Below are positions 1-10,358 of a DNA stretch of 49,606 nt, piece after piece. Source of the DNA: Aureobasidium sp. EXF-3400 (Eukaryota; Ascomycota; Dothideomycetes; Dothideales; Saccotheciaceae); contig SWBL01000361.1 in assembly GCA_024195585.1 (NCBI GenBank), positions 1 to 49,606 of the forward strand, in the 5' to 3' direction. Each line of letters opens with the position of its first letter. Position 1 is the first letter of the stretch. A program made the position numbers and the translations under genes. The notes beneath the pieces were generated by a model, which was not told the origin of the DNA, did no database searches, and saw nothing but the letters and a program-made list of their open reading frames with translations.

Positions 1-222
1 TATTGCGATGCCGGAGCCAAGGCTCTTCTTGGCGGATTGTGTATATAACCATGCCGTGCGCCAGTAGTCTAAAAAATCAAGTTCCTTTGGCAATCACATG
101 CTCAGGGTCCCTTCTAGTTCTTCAACGGGGACCGTGCGCCCTATCGATAAGAAATAAAGTCGACGGGGATCAGAAAGTTCTCTCTTGGAGAGGCTGACCA
201 GTCGCTTGCTTGTGCACACATC
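1..222 (+). other. Upstream region of RRP12
   Basis: This stretch holds the presumed promoter and leader of RRP12. I see no clear TATA box near the start codon. A palindromic TATCGATA followed by AAGAAATAAAG lies about 85 nt before the ATG, but I cannot assign a factor to it. The 5' limit of the promoter may lie outside the window. Confidence 0.4.
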
Positions 223-3200
223 ATGTCGACCATGTCGTTGAACGAGAGACTCGACAAGATCAGGTCGCAGCCCAAGCTGTCGGGCATGCAGCAGGTGAGC
301 AGCTCCATCCAACTCTCAGTCGCACCATCTAACAAAGACTGCAGACCGCTGTCGTGCTCGGCGCAGTTGAAGATACTCTGCGCGCACAGAATGCCGAACA
401 AACTCCCACCGCCTACTTTGCCGCCCTCCTGTCGCTACTGGCTCAGTTTGACATGGCCAACAAGGAAGTCGCCTATGCTGTTGTATACCTCCTCGACCTC
501 GTCACCCCTCACGTTCCCGCGCCGCTGTTGCGCTCAAAATTCAGTCAGATTCTAGGCAGTCTCGCCCCCGCCCTTACACACCCGGAAGCAGAGGCCCCCT
601 TATTGCGCTCGAGTATTGGATGTCTGGAATCGTTGCTGGTCGCACAAGATGCTCAAGCCTGGGCCCTTCCCGCTTCATCGCTCAGTCCTCGTCGCGCAGT
701 CTCTGGTCTGCTTGGTCTTGCCGCCGACCACCGTCCCAAGGTCCGCAAGCGAGCTCAGGATGCTCTAAGCAATGTCCTCAAGAACCCTCCGCCTAGCCCT
801 TCGCTCGACCACCCAGCTTCCGACATGGCCGCCGAAACCTCGATGCGCTTGCTCCAGGATGCTGCTGAGAAGTCTGCAAAAGCCAAGAAGGCAAAGAAGG
901 GAGCAAAAGAACAAGAAAACGACCCTGCTTTGATGCACTCTTTGCAGCTCGTCAAGGTTATCGCCACTGCTGCAAATGGATGGCCATCGCGCAAGATTGA
1001 CTCGCTCTGTGAGCTTTTGCTTGCAATCTCAAAGTCGAGCCACGAATTTCTTGTCATGTCCGCTTTCGAGGTCTTTGAGATCATCTTCGCTGGTTTGGCC
1101 AACGAGGTTTCGGCTGCAAAGCTTCCCCGTTTGTTAGAAGTCATTGGCGAGCTTCAACCTTCTCAGAACGATTCGCAGCTCCTTCCTCCTTGGATCGCCG
1201 TCATCTCAAGAGGATACGATGTTGCCGCTCAGCTCGACCCCGAAGAGACTTTCGCAAAACTACCCACCCTATTCACACAGATCTCCGCTTTCCTCGCTTC
1301 GTCCTCGCACAACATCCGCATATCTGCCTCAGAGTGTCTGATCTCTTTCCTGAACACCTGCGTTCCTGACTCGGTCCTCCTTGAGCCTTCAATTTACGAC
1401 GAGAAGGTCTTTGAGAGCCTCGGAAACCAGGTCAATGATCTCCTCAGCATCAAATACCAATCTGCCTGGATGGAGGTCTTTTCCGTTATTGGTGCCATGT
1501 TCGACACTTTGAAGTGGCGCTCTCAGGGTATTCTCAATACCGCTGTCAAGACTGTCGGTGATCTCCGTGGAAACGATTCATTCTCTGGAAAGAAGGAGGC
1601 AGACGCGGTTCTCGGAAAGGCCATTACTGCCATGGGACCTGATAATGTTCTTGAGATCCTGCCGCTGAACTTGACCAAGCCTGTTCCCGGACAACCTGGA
1701 CGTGCTTGGATGCTCCCTATCCTTCGTGACTCTGTCAGAAACACTCGTCTCGCTCACTTCCGTGCTGAACTCGTTCCCCTGAGTGAGGCCATGTTCCAGC
1801 GTGTCCTGAACCACGGCGCTGCTGAGAAGACTATGGAAATCAAGATTTTCGAGACTATCGTTCAACAGATCTGGGCTACTCTTCCTGGATACTGCGATCT
1901 TCCTCTGGACGTTACAGAGTCGTTTGATCAAACTTTTGCCGAGATGGTCGCAAACCTCCTTTACTCGCAACCTCAACTTCGTACCGAACTCTGCAGAGCC
2001 CTTCAGAACATGGTCGAGTCGAACCAGACCGTGCTTTCTATCGAGGGCGAGGAAGACCTCGTTGCGCAAGGTAGAGTCTCCAAGGCTGACGCACAGAAGA
2101 ACATTCAACACCTCTCAGGACTTGCTGGCAACATTCTCGCCGTGTTGTTCAACGTCTACAGCGAAACTCTGCCTCGGTACCGTGGTATCATCCTTCAAGC
2201 AATCAACGCTTACCTCAGAATTACCCCCGAGGCCGAGCTGATGGAGACCTTCACCCGTGTCGCTTCAATGCTTGAGTCATCTCTTGCTGAGAGTGGACCT
2301 CAGACACAAGCCGATAAGCAGAAGGAAAGCAAGGGTCCCAACAAGATGCCTCCCATGTCTCACACTCTTATGGATCTGGTTATCACAATCTCTATCTACC
2401 TTCCCCGTGAGAGTTTTGCTGGACTCTTCAACATGGCTGCCATCATCGTCAACAACGACTCCGACCCGCAGCTGCAGAAGAAGGCCTATAAGCTGATTCC
2501 TCGCCTTGCTGAATCAGAGTCTGGTCGTGCAGCTATTCTCGAGCGCAACTCTGACTTGCAACAACTCCTTCTCCAGGCTGGTCCCAAAGCTGCTGCACCT
2601 TCTCGCCGCGACCGTTTGACTGCCATCTCACAAATCATCCCCGCCCTTCCCAAGGAAGATCTCCACTTCATCCCCTCCATCCTCTCCGAAGTTGTCATCA
2701 GCGCAAAGGAGGTCAACGAAAAGGCACGAACTGCCGCTTTCGAGCTTCTTGTCCAGATGGGTGAGAAGATGGCCGAAGGTGGTACCGTCGTCAACGCAAA
2801 GGTCCCCCACATGCCTGATGATGCCGCTCCTGTAGAAGCCAGTCTGGAAGAATACTTCACCATGGTTTCTGCTGGTCTCGCTGGATCCACTCCCCACATG
2901 ATTTCCGCCTCCATCACTGCTCTCGCCCGCCTTCTCTACGACTTCCGCAACACCCTTTCTGAGCCTGTCATTCTTGATCTAGTCCAAACAATGGATCTCT
3001 TCCTCACATCCGCCAACCGTGAGATCGTACGATCATGTCTTGGATTCGTCAAGGTGTGCGTGCTCTCTCTACCTACAGATCTCATGCGTCCCCGTCTCGC
3101 GACTCTTATCCCCAACCTCATGGTCTGGAGTCACGAACACAAGGCCCACTTCAAACTCAAGGTCAAGCACATCTTCGAACGCATGATCAAGCGCTTCGGT

Positions 3201-4148
3201 GTCGAGATTGTTGAAAAGCACTGCCCCGAAGAAGACAAGAAACTCATTGCCAACATTCGCAAATCGCGCGACCGCGCAAAGAGAAAGAAGGAAGCCGGCA
3301 AAGACGACCCCGATGCCGAAGGCGACGACACAACAACCACACGCAAAGGCAAATTCGAATCAGAGTACGACGAGCAAGTCTACGGTAGCGACGAAGAAGA
3401 CTCTGGCTCTGACATTTCGGACGACGAGGTGCTGGGTCGCTCGGCAGCCAAGGGCCGCAAGGCAAAGGCAGCAGGCGGCAACACCTTCATCGTCGAAGAC
3501 GAAGACGAGCCCCTCGATCTTCTCGACCGCAAAGCCCTCGCCAACATCTCCTCCACCATCCCCTCCAAATCACGCGCCGCACCTGCAACCCGCAAACCCG
3601 CCAAGATGGACTTGGACGGCAAACTCGTCTTCAACGACGCCGACTCTGACGACGAAATCATGGAATTCGACGACAATGGCAACGCTGCCAGTCTTGAAGA
3701 TGGCATCAACGCCTACGTCGAAGCCATCAAAGGCAGAGACGCAGCCATCCGCGGCAGAGGCGGCAAACTCAAGTTCAAGAACCGCGGTAACAAAGGAGCA
3801 GCAGACGATGACGATGAAATGGAAATCGATGCAAAGGAGTTGGCTGATGCTCGCGCTAAACCCCAACGACGAAGCCTTGGTGGCGAGCGTGGGTCTGCTG
3901 GCGGCTCTCGTGGTGGCAGAGGTGGTTCTGGCTTCCGTGGCGGCCGTGGAGACTCTCGCGGTGGTTCTGGCTTCCGTGGTGGTCGTGGAGATTCCCGCGG
4001 TGGCCGTGGTGGTGGTAGAGGCGGTAGAGGCGGTTCGTTCGGCGATCGTAGAGGTGGTGGCCATCATGGTGGTGTCAACAAGGGACGTTTTGCACCCAAG
4101 GGACAGGGCCAGAGAGATGAGCACCGCAACAGGGCTAGCAGAGCCTGA
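223..4148 (+). CDS. RRP12: Rrp12-like ribosome biogenesis factor (HEAT repeats, NUC173)
   Basis: Two exons, 223-294 and 345-4148, separated by a 50-nt intron (GTGAGC...TGCAG), give 1291 aa, close to the roughly 1230 aa of yeast Rrp12. The body is an alpha-helical HEAT/ARM-type solenoid as in the NUC173/RRP12-like family. Near residues 1000-1100 a basic stretch follows (KSRDRAKRKKEAGK), then acidic serine-rich runs (SDEEDSGSDISDDE) typical of nucleolar proteins. The last 80 residues form an RGG/GAR box. Rrp12 is known as a karyopherin-like RNA-binding factor needed for maturation and nuclear export of pre-40S and pre-60S particles; the family assignment comes from overall sequence resemblance. 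The ATG at 223 was chosen because splicing joins its 24 codons in frame with the long exon, which has no suitable start of its own. The gene is convergent with the methyltransferase-like gene downstream. Confidence 0.9.
3921..3998 (+). repeat. Tandem 39-nt repeat in the RGG tail of RRP12
   Basis: Two adjacent 39-nt units (3921-3959 and 3960-3998) each encode GGSGFRGGRGDSR, at residues about 1217-1242. They differ at four positions, and all four changes are synonymous (GGC/GGT twice, GAC/GAT, TCT/TCC). This indicates an older duplication whose peptide has been conserved. The unit sits inside a wider Arg/Gly-rich tail of the kind usually methylated on arginine and used for RNA contact. Confidence 0.9.
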
Positions 4149-4552
4149 AGAGTCTTGCATGGACGTTAGCAAAAAGTCATGGGTGGGAAATAGGTGCATA
4201 GGAGTTTTTGTCTTGCTAGTTTGTTAGATATCATTATATCATATTTGAAATGTATAGCGTCGGTTTTTGTCTTTGCTAAATCTATGTTCGAGGTTGAGAC
4301 CAATTCGATTCGCAAAAGGTGATTGGAATACAGTCATGGCAGTCTGAGATGGAAGAGATCAAGGCAAGGCTCATTGGTCATTAGCTCTCTTGAATAGCCT
4401 CTAGTTAAGTTCATGCAATCGTGTACATCGAGAGCATATTCAACACTCTGTAGTACTTCCAAGGAAAGCCAGGAGTGGCTGGCTCAGTAAACCGCGCCTC
4501 GATCTAGGTCTTTCTTTCCTCACTATGCCCCCAACAAGATCAAAAGACACTC
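4149..4552. other. Convergent intergenic region, RRP12 / methyltransferase
   Basis: About 400 nt between two stop codons facing each other. It should contain both 3' UTRs; TATCATTATATCATATTTG near 4228 is AT-rich and may belong to RRP12 3' end processing. I see no gene in it. Confidence 0.5.
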
Positions 4553-5901
4553 TCACACCTCTTTCCTCGCAAGGAAAGCATTCATATATCCAAAAGGCCA
4601 AGTATGCAATCTCCTCACGCCCACAAACCTCCACCCGCCACACTCAGCCACAACCACTTTCTCTCCCACCCCACCTATAGCTCTCTCCTCCACAATCCTC
4701 GCTTTCTCGCCCAAAGCCCGTTCCACCAATGCCAACGTCTCTCTAAAGTTGCGAGTGCGCAGACAACTCACAACACCATCCCAAGCCTGCACAAACGGCA
4801 AGACAGGAAAGACATACGTAAACAGAAGATGTAAAGGTTGATATGGAAACCACAACACCGTGACGAGAAACAGCAAAAGCGGTTCCCCTAGCATGAGTAA
4901 CAGCATCCCTGCACTCCGATCCTGGAGTTCGAGGATACAGAGACCGTCCGCTGTGGCCAATGTACTTTTCATAATCTTGCTAGCATCTGTATCGTCAAAA
5001 TGGTGGAAAGAGAGGTTGTATAGGTGGATGGATTTGTGGTCGCCGGTGGAAGTTGGCAAGGATGATGTTTTGGAGATTACGAGAGGGGGTGCGTGGGATG
5101 GGTTTGTGGCATCTACGGGCTGAGGGATGAAACTGAGGTTTGCGGAGTGGGATGCTAGTGGCATCCAAGCATCTAGGTTCGGATGGAAGTCGGAGAGGCG
5201 GAAGGGAATGGGTTGGTGGCCTGCTTGGGTTCTGGTTGCGTTTATGGACTTTTCGATTAGTGGTGTTGGACCTGTGGACGGGTTTTGTCAGGGCTCTGAT
5301 TTGGAAGTAGTCGATGCTGTGATATTCCTTCAACAAACAACGGTTTGACTAGGTAATTAATGAGTGCTTCCAGCTTGAGTATCGATTTGATACTTCCTGT
5401 GAAGAAGGGCACAAGTTATGGATTTGTAGACCCGGCCTTATCACAGCTCTTATGCAGCGATATGTGCTTACCTCCTGCTCCAGAGCAGAAATCAATCACG
5501 AAATACTGCTCTGATTCAATATCCGGGAAGTCATCGAGAAAGGTATGAATGAGTCTAGCCGCCAACTCTGCTGGGGCCGTCGTTTGTATGAGTGGGAGTT
5601 TACGCGTCCATTGAGCAGTAAGCATATCCTGGCAACAGTGCTTGATGAATGACGGCGTTCTAGATAAAGTCAGAAAATGTGTATGTCGTATTCACGTAGA
5701 CACAAGTTTATAAAAGAGTCGAAAAATCGTGCTTGAAGCCTAGAGAAGGCAATCGATGTTGACAGACCAAGACTCTGTGTCCTCTGCGAGGATGTGTAGG
5801 TGCTTTACTTACATGTCAAGGTCACAGCATTCGAAAAGGTGCCATCTTGATGGTGATGGCTGTACTTGTAGAAGCTGACGTATCTGATCGAAGACTAACA
5901 T
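4553..5901 (-). CDS. Fungal SAM-dependent methyltransferase-like membrane protein
   Basis: Three exons read on the minus strand, 5901-5813, 5659-5472 and 5271-4553, joined by GTAAGT and GTAAGC donors, give 331 aa with the frame kept at both junctions. Near the N-terminus is RWHLFECCDLD. At residues about 84-93 is VIDFCSGAGG, a class I methyltransferase motif I (SAM-binding loop), continuing into PTPLIEKS. Further on come DFHPN, LYNLSFHHFDD and ILELQDRS, which I recognise from an uncharacterised fungal methyltransferase-like family; its substrate is unknown to me. A strongly hydrophobic stretch with two likely membrane segments (MLLLMLGEPLLLFL onward) follows, and the protein ends after LHTWPFGYMN. 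The second intron (200 nt) and first (153 nt) are longer than the local norm, so a small missed exon is possible. It shares a 483-nt divergent promoter region with ARG8. Confidence 0.75.
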
Positions 5902-6384
5902 GGTCAGGTTGACTGCAAAAAAACGTTTGCTTCATAGATGATGATTGTAGATAGACAGATGGTTGTTGAGAGCACCTGGCCATTCAGGTATTCGAGGATA
6001 TGGGTACGTCATGATGCGTAAGGAAAAGCTATGCTTGTATGGAAGCCACTTTTGCACGACCAGGATAGGGAAGAAAGGCAGACTGGCTATGATTGATAGC
6101 ATTATCTGACCGACATGTTGAATGTCTGTCCTGCAATGGCCAGTTAGATGTATGCTCAAGGCATGGTCGAGAGGTTGGAGCTGTCAAAGAGGACTGAGGT
6201 ACATAGGGCGAGACCGGGCAGGTCAAAGCCGAGATCGGGAGTGACTCCGTTCTGGACCGATCAGCTGCATATCGAAGTCCCACCTTGATAAGAAAAGTTT
6301 CATGACTCAACGAGCAGCTGCCATCTGCCCGGGGAAAAAGTTGTCATCCGTCTGCATTGTTTCTGATTTTGTATACCCATCGTC
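5902..6384. promoter_or_regulatory. Shared divergent promoter, methyltransferase-like gene / ARG8
   Basis: The two start codons face away from each other across 483 nt, so this must hold both promoters. It contains a perfect TGACTCA and a weaker TGACTCC, described separately. No open frame here looks genuine. Confidence 0.6.
6303..6309 (+). promoter_or_regulatory. Gcn4/CpcA-type site TGACTCA upstream of ARG8
   Basis: A perfect TGACTCA lies 76 nt before the ARG8 start, and a near match TGACTCC lies at 6242-6248. TGASTCA is the established site of Gcn4 and its filamentous-fungus orthologue CpcA/CPC1, which induce amino-acid biosynthetic genes during starvation. Its position close to an arginine gene makes it a likely functional site, although a 7-mer can occur by chance. 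Confidence 0.6.
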
Positions 6385-7934
6385 ATGTCTTTCCGTATCT
6401 GTTCTTCACGATTGAGCGCATCGCTCAGGCCATCACTGGCTCTCCGCCGTGGTTATGCCTCGCCGACGGCATCCAACCTGCCTGCCGGACTCCAGAATGC
6501 CATTCAAGTGCGCAATCATGCTGAGAGAATCTCCCATGGATTGAATTGACAATGAGCAGAAAGAGGCATCCCTGGCCACACCGGACCCTCCGTCAGACTC
6601 GCAGACCAGCCGTCTTGTAGACCAGTCAACTCCCTACATGGTCCCTACCTACGTTCGCCCTCCGCCCATGTTCCAGAAGGGAGAAGGCTGCTTCTTGTGG
6701 GACGTCGAGAACAGACAATACCTCGACTTCACATCAGGAATTGCCGTCAATGCACTGGGTCACTGCGACCCTGAGATGTCCAAGCTGCTCGCTCAGCAAG
6801 TCAGTCGCAACCTTGTCCCTTGAAGCAATACACCCATACTGATACTCCAATTAGGCGCAAACCCTCGTGCACACCTCCAACCTTTACCACAACCCCTGGA
6901 CTGGCGCATTGTCCAAGCTTCTTGTAGAAAAGACGGTCGAGTCGGGAGCCATGGCTGACGCAGCACGAGCTTTCATCTGCAACTCTGGTTCCGAGGCCAA
7001 CGAGGCTGCCATCAAGTTCGCTCGCAAGTGTGGTCGCATGGCCGATGAGTCAGGAAACAAGCACGAGCTTGTCTCGTTCCACAACTCTTTCCACGGCCGC
7101 ACAATGGGCTCGCTCTCCGCCACTCCCAACCCCAAGTACCAGAAGCCCTTCGGCCCCATGGTTCCTGGCTTCAAGTATGGCACTTACAACGACATCGAGG
7201 CCATCAACGACCTGGTCACCGAAAAGACTTGCGGTGTCATCATCGAGCCTATCCAGGGTGAGGGTGGTGTCAACGTCGCAACCGACGACTTCCTGCTCGC
7301 CCTTCGTCGCCGCTGCACAGAAGTCGGTGCCGTCCTGATCTACGACGAGATTCAGTGCGGTCTTGGTCGTACCGGAACCATGTGGGCTCACGGTGCTCTT
7401 CCCAAGGAAGCTCACCCAGACATCCTGACCACCGCAAAGGCCCTCGGAAACGGCTTCCCCATCGGCGCTACGATTGTCACTGAAAACGTCTCCAGCAAGA
7501 TCGTAACTGGTGACCACGGAACCACTTTCGGTGGCAACCCTCTCGGTTCCCGCCTTGCACACTACATCGTTGGCCGTCTCTCCGGTGCCGAGATCCAGGA
7601 CGGTGTCATCCAGAAGGAGAAGATCTTCCGCAAGCACTTCGAGCAGCTCAAGCAGAAGTACCCCGACGTCATCACCGAGGTTCGTGGACGTGGTCTTCTG
7701 CTCGGTGTTCAGCTGTCTCAAGATCCCACTCCTGTCATCACTGCCGCCCGTGAACGCGGTCTTTTGATCATTACCTGCGGAACCAACACCCTCAGATTCG
7801 TCCCTCCGCTCATCATCTCCGAGTCTGAGATTGAGCAGGGAATGAACATTCTCGAGGACGCCATGAAGGCTGTTTTCAGAACTGATGAACACATTCCCGG
7901 CACAGATGGCCAGCAGGAGATGCGTTCCTCATAA
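6385..7934 (+). CDS. ARG8: Acetylornithine aminotransferase, mitochondrial
   Basis: Three exons, 6385-6507, 6560-6799 and 6855-7934, with introns of 52 and 55 nt, give 480 aa. This class III PLP-dependent transaminase converts N-acetylglutamate semialdehyde and glutamate to N-acetylornithine and 2-oxoglutarate in mitochondrial arginine synthesis. The first 30 residues (MSFRICSSRLSASLRPSLALRR...) are rich in Arg, Ser and Leu and lack acids, as a mitochondrial presequence. Family motifs are in order: FLWDVENRQYLDFTSGIAVNALGH, NSGSEANEAAIK (about 164-175), FHGRT, IIEPIQGEGG, YDEIQCGLGRTG and TTAKALGNGFP, whose lysine (about K316) should bind PLP. GTTFGGNPL follows as expected. The first exon ATG is needed for the presequence. 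A related ornithine or GABA transaminase is less likely given the acetylornithine-type motif spacing and presequence. Likely under general amino-acid control through the TGACTCA at 6303. Confidence 0.93.
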
Positions 7935-8113
7935 AGAGACAACACCTGTCTATAATATCGTCATTCAGCTTTGACTCTTCTTGTTCAAAAAGTGCATGGC
8001 GTTGGTGGAGGGGTATGTATATATGTGAATAGATCGATCTACTGTTTCCTACGAATCAAACCTATCGAGAGCAACCGACCAAGCCCCTTTCACACTTTGC
8101 TCTCCCACTTTCC
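7935..8113 (+). other. 3' region of ARG8
   Basis: Short spacer after the ARG8 stop codon. It should hold the ARG8 3' UTR and possibly the leader of the doubtful gene at 8114. I see no defined element. Confidence 0.4.
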
Positions 8114-8729
8114 ATGGCCATCGATGCATATTATTCGCCACGCAACACACTTTTCGCCCACCATGAAGAGATCAGCAGACAATCACATCTCCACCAGCTC
8201 GTTAAAGATATGAGTGAGAAAGCAATGTCTACAATCACTCGCTCTCTGCCCCGTAAAACCTACACTGCTCTCTTATTTAAACAGGTCGCCTTCACAGCAC
8301 AGATTCTCCAACTATTGCCGGGACCATTTGAAGAGCCAATCGTCCAGCAGCTGCCACCAGTACGGCCTGTTGCTCTGCCCTACGAGTACAGCGTCTTATC
8401 CGTGCCCGCATGTATCCACCTCAACCTCCAGCGATCAGGTTAGGTAACTATACATAGGGTTGCTAATTTCATCTCATCAAGCGGCTCTGGATTACTATAC
8501 TGAAGCAAGTCAGCATCATGAAGATGGGGTTGCGTCGTGGGAGAAGCAAATCTACTCCTATGAACGATGGGTCTGCTCATGTTTTCTGCTTCTCGTCATC
8601 ATTATTGTTCTCGCCATGACAGGGATCCTGGAACATGTCACTTTTGCGAGCAATGTATCGTTGCCTTGGGTCGCGAGGTGTCTCGATATGGGGTGTAATC
8701 AAGATTACAGAAGCCCACCACCAACTTAG
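8114..8729 (+). CDS. Possible small single-pass membrane protein, unrecognised
   Basis: A two-exon model, 8114-8438 and 8482-8729, joins two open stretches in frame across a 43-nt intron (GTTAGG...CATCAAG) that carries a good branch point, TGCTAAT, 15 nt before the acceptor. It predicts about 190 aa with a charged and polar first half, an amphipathic stretch (AALDYYTEASQHHEDG) and one membrane helix (CSCFLLLVIIIVLAMTGIL) near the C-terminus. I recognise no family. The intron is shorter than the others in this window and the start is uncertain; further introns in the first half (for example one ending TTTAAACAG at about 8284) are possible. Neither exon is long enough to exclude chance. Confidence 0.33.
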
Positions 8730-8911
8730 GGGGCATACTGATCTACCTGACCGTTAGCGGTGAGGGTGGGAGAAACGACGTCAACACTGCCATCAGTGCC
8801 GGCTGTCTTAGCAGGGGTGTTGGGTGGAACACCGCCACCAGAGCCGCCGCCAAAGCCGCCGCCAGAGCCTTCACCCTGATCGACCTTGACGGTGGACTCG
8901 TTGGACAACAA
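8726..8911 (-). other. Possible Gly-rich terminal exon or gene fragment
   Basis: On the minus strand this frame reads SNESTVKVDQGEG, then a Gly/Ser run (SGGGFGGGSGGG), then VPPNTPAKTAGTDG and VSPTLTANGQVDQYAP before a stop. An acceptor-like ATAAATTCAG lies just upstream at about 8923, so it could be the last exon of a minus-strand gene, perhaps of a secreted or wall protein. I could not find a convincing upstream exon. It may be a remnant or chance. Confidence 0.2.
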
Positions 8912-8992
8912 TTGGATCTGAATTTATCTCCTGACTTGTCTTCTTTACTCTTCTGGTTTTGAGAAGCGACACTTTTCTCGATTTCTTGTCAT

Positions 8993-9826
8993 ATGGACTG
9001 TGAAACAATGCCACCAGATATGACCAACTCTTGCCTACACGATGGCATCCCGCACGTCTGTTCATGTTCGGCAGAGACTCTCTTCTCGCACGATCGGATG
9101 CGCTTTTCGCAACGATCACTTCCCAGATCGATCTCGCTACATCAATGTGGATACTACCCATCTGTGGAAGAAAGATATCGGTACCTTCCCATTTTGCAGT
9201 ACTACATGTCCACATATTATACTCTTTCTCGGTGCTTTTTTTCTGAGCACTCATATGGCGAGGCTGTGGTGGAGATCGGTTCAGTACTCGAGGACGATCC
9301 TGTCTGTTATCATAAACGCTCTGATGGATGTGTCCATAATGTGGTGGCCGACACCGACATGGAGGATGAAGCGTCAGCAGTCCAACACATTCAAGTGTAT
9401 GCGCTCAACGATACCAAGCTTTCTATTTGGAGTCATCAATGGAGATACCAATGTAAATATCTCCCGAAAAGCAGACTTCTAAAGCTCTCCTACCATACTC
9501 TACCACTTGCGCCACGACTCAGATTTGAGGTCAGAAGTGCAAGAGCAGGATCACCGCAAACACTTTTAGATGTCGAAACTACGCATGTCAACAGGAACAT
9601 GACCGGTGGCAATCACATGGAGCTTCTCCAGGCATACAAATATCTGCTCAAGAGGCTGATATCTTTAGAGACTAGGGGAGCTGGCAGAAAGAGAGGTTGC
9701 TCGACAAAGCAGGTAGGTCTCTCAAATAGGGTTATTTGCTCAGAACCCAAGGCCTCTCTCGATTCCGATTCGACTCTGAAGCATGTCAGAACTATGGAAG
9801 TTGCAAATAAGTCCTGTGTGAAATAG
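8993..9826 (+). CDS. Hypothetical 277-aa open frame, unrecognised
   Basis: An uninterrupted frame of 277 codons starts at ATG 8993. At about 50% GC an open frame this long is unlikely by chance, and its composition is protein-like, with acidic (VLEDDPV, DTDMEDEAS) and basic (KYLPKSRLLK, GAGRKRG) patches and a leucine-rich segment (ELLQAYKYLLKRLISLE). I see no signal peptide, membrane helix or known motif. A second frame from 9042 (146 codons, MASRTSVHVRQRL... with a hydrophobic FLGAFFLS segment) overlaps it, so the true frame in the first half is not settled. Neighbouring stretches also show broken coding signals, so this may be a decaying gene. Confidence 0.4.
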   Translation: MDCETMPPDMTNSCLHDGIPHVCSCSAETLFSHDRMRFSQRSLPRSISLHQCGYYPSVEERYRYLPILQYYMSTYYTLSRCFFSEHSYGEAVVEIGSVLEDDPVCYHKRSDGCVHNVVADTDMEDEASAVQHIQVYALNDTKLSIWSHQWRYQCKYLPKSRLLKLSYHTLPLAPRLRFEVRSARAGSPQTLLDVETTHVNRNMTGGNHMELLQAYKYLLKRLISLETRGAGRKRGCSTKQVGLSNRVICSEPKASLDSDSTLKHVRTMEVANKSCVK

Positions 9827-10358
9827 CAAAAGGCTTTGGACAGTACATGTGCCTGGTTGTTTTGGATGCTTGCGAGATGATGGTGGGAAATTGGTGCCAC
9901 CTGGTGAACGCTTGCGTGTGTAGATGGGTGGACGGGGACTGCAGTTCGTGTCGAAGAGAGTCTTGCCATCTTCACCGACTGCCAGGCTCGAACGACCTTG
10001 CATGTCGTTGCGACGGATGGAAGGACGAGGCACGGCCTCGCCGTCCGTCAGTTGGGCATCCGCAGCGGAGCTATGTTGGCCCCGAACAATCACATGCCAC
10101 ATCGTCTTGGATGATTTTCTGAAGTCTTTGCAGCTCAGTTGCTGACGCAAAGAACTCATTTGGTTTGTTGTTGGCATATGAGATGATTTCTCAATTCTCA
10201 AAAGGCTCGTGAGATCATCATCTCCTGACTTGACTTCGTTCTCATCGCCAGCGGAATTGGTGTTGGCAGTGGATGCGCTAACACAGGAGAGCTGCCTAAA
10301 GAAGGGAGAGGATACGCCTGGATCGTAGTATCAACATGTTGTGTATTAACAGGACATA
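9827..10358. other. Unresolved stretch, possible 3' exons of a minus-strand gene
   Basis: No firm gene. The minus strand has a frame between 10201 and 9740 (MSSLRQQLSCKDFRKSSK..., QLTDGEAVPRPSIRR..., IYTRKRSPGGTNFPPSSRK) that reads like disordered fungal protein and could be a downstream exon of the gene at 10359-11098. Plus-strand frames over the same bases are shorter. I could not connect them by splicing with confidence. Confidence 0.25.

Noticed and set aside
3199..4227. 342-codon frame overlapping the end of RRP12 on the same strand
   Set aside because: It is an alternative phase of the low-complexity acidic and RGG coding sequence; the translation is a Thr/Ser/Ala/Val-rich run without features, and the RRP12 frame is clearly the real one.
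7050..7892. 280-codon antisense frame in ARG8
   Set aside because: It exists because ARG8 uses C-ending codons, which deplete stop codons on the opposite strand. The sense frame has all transaminase motifs.
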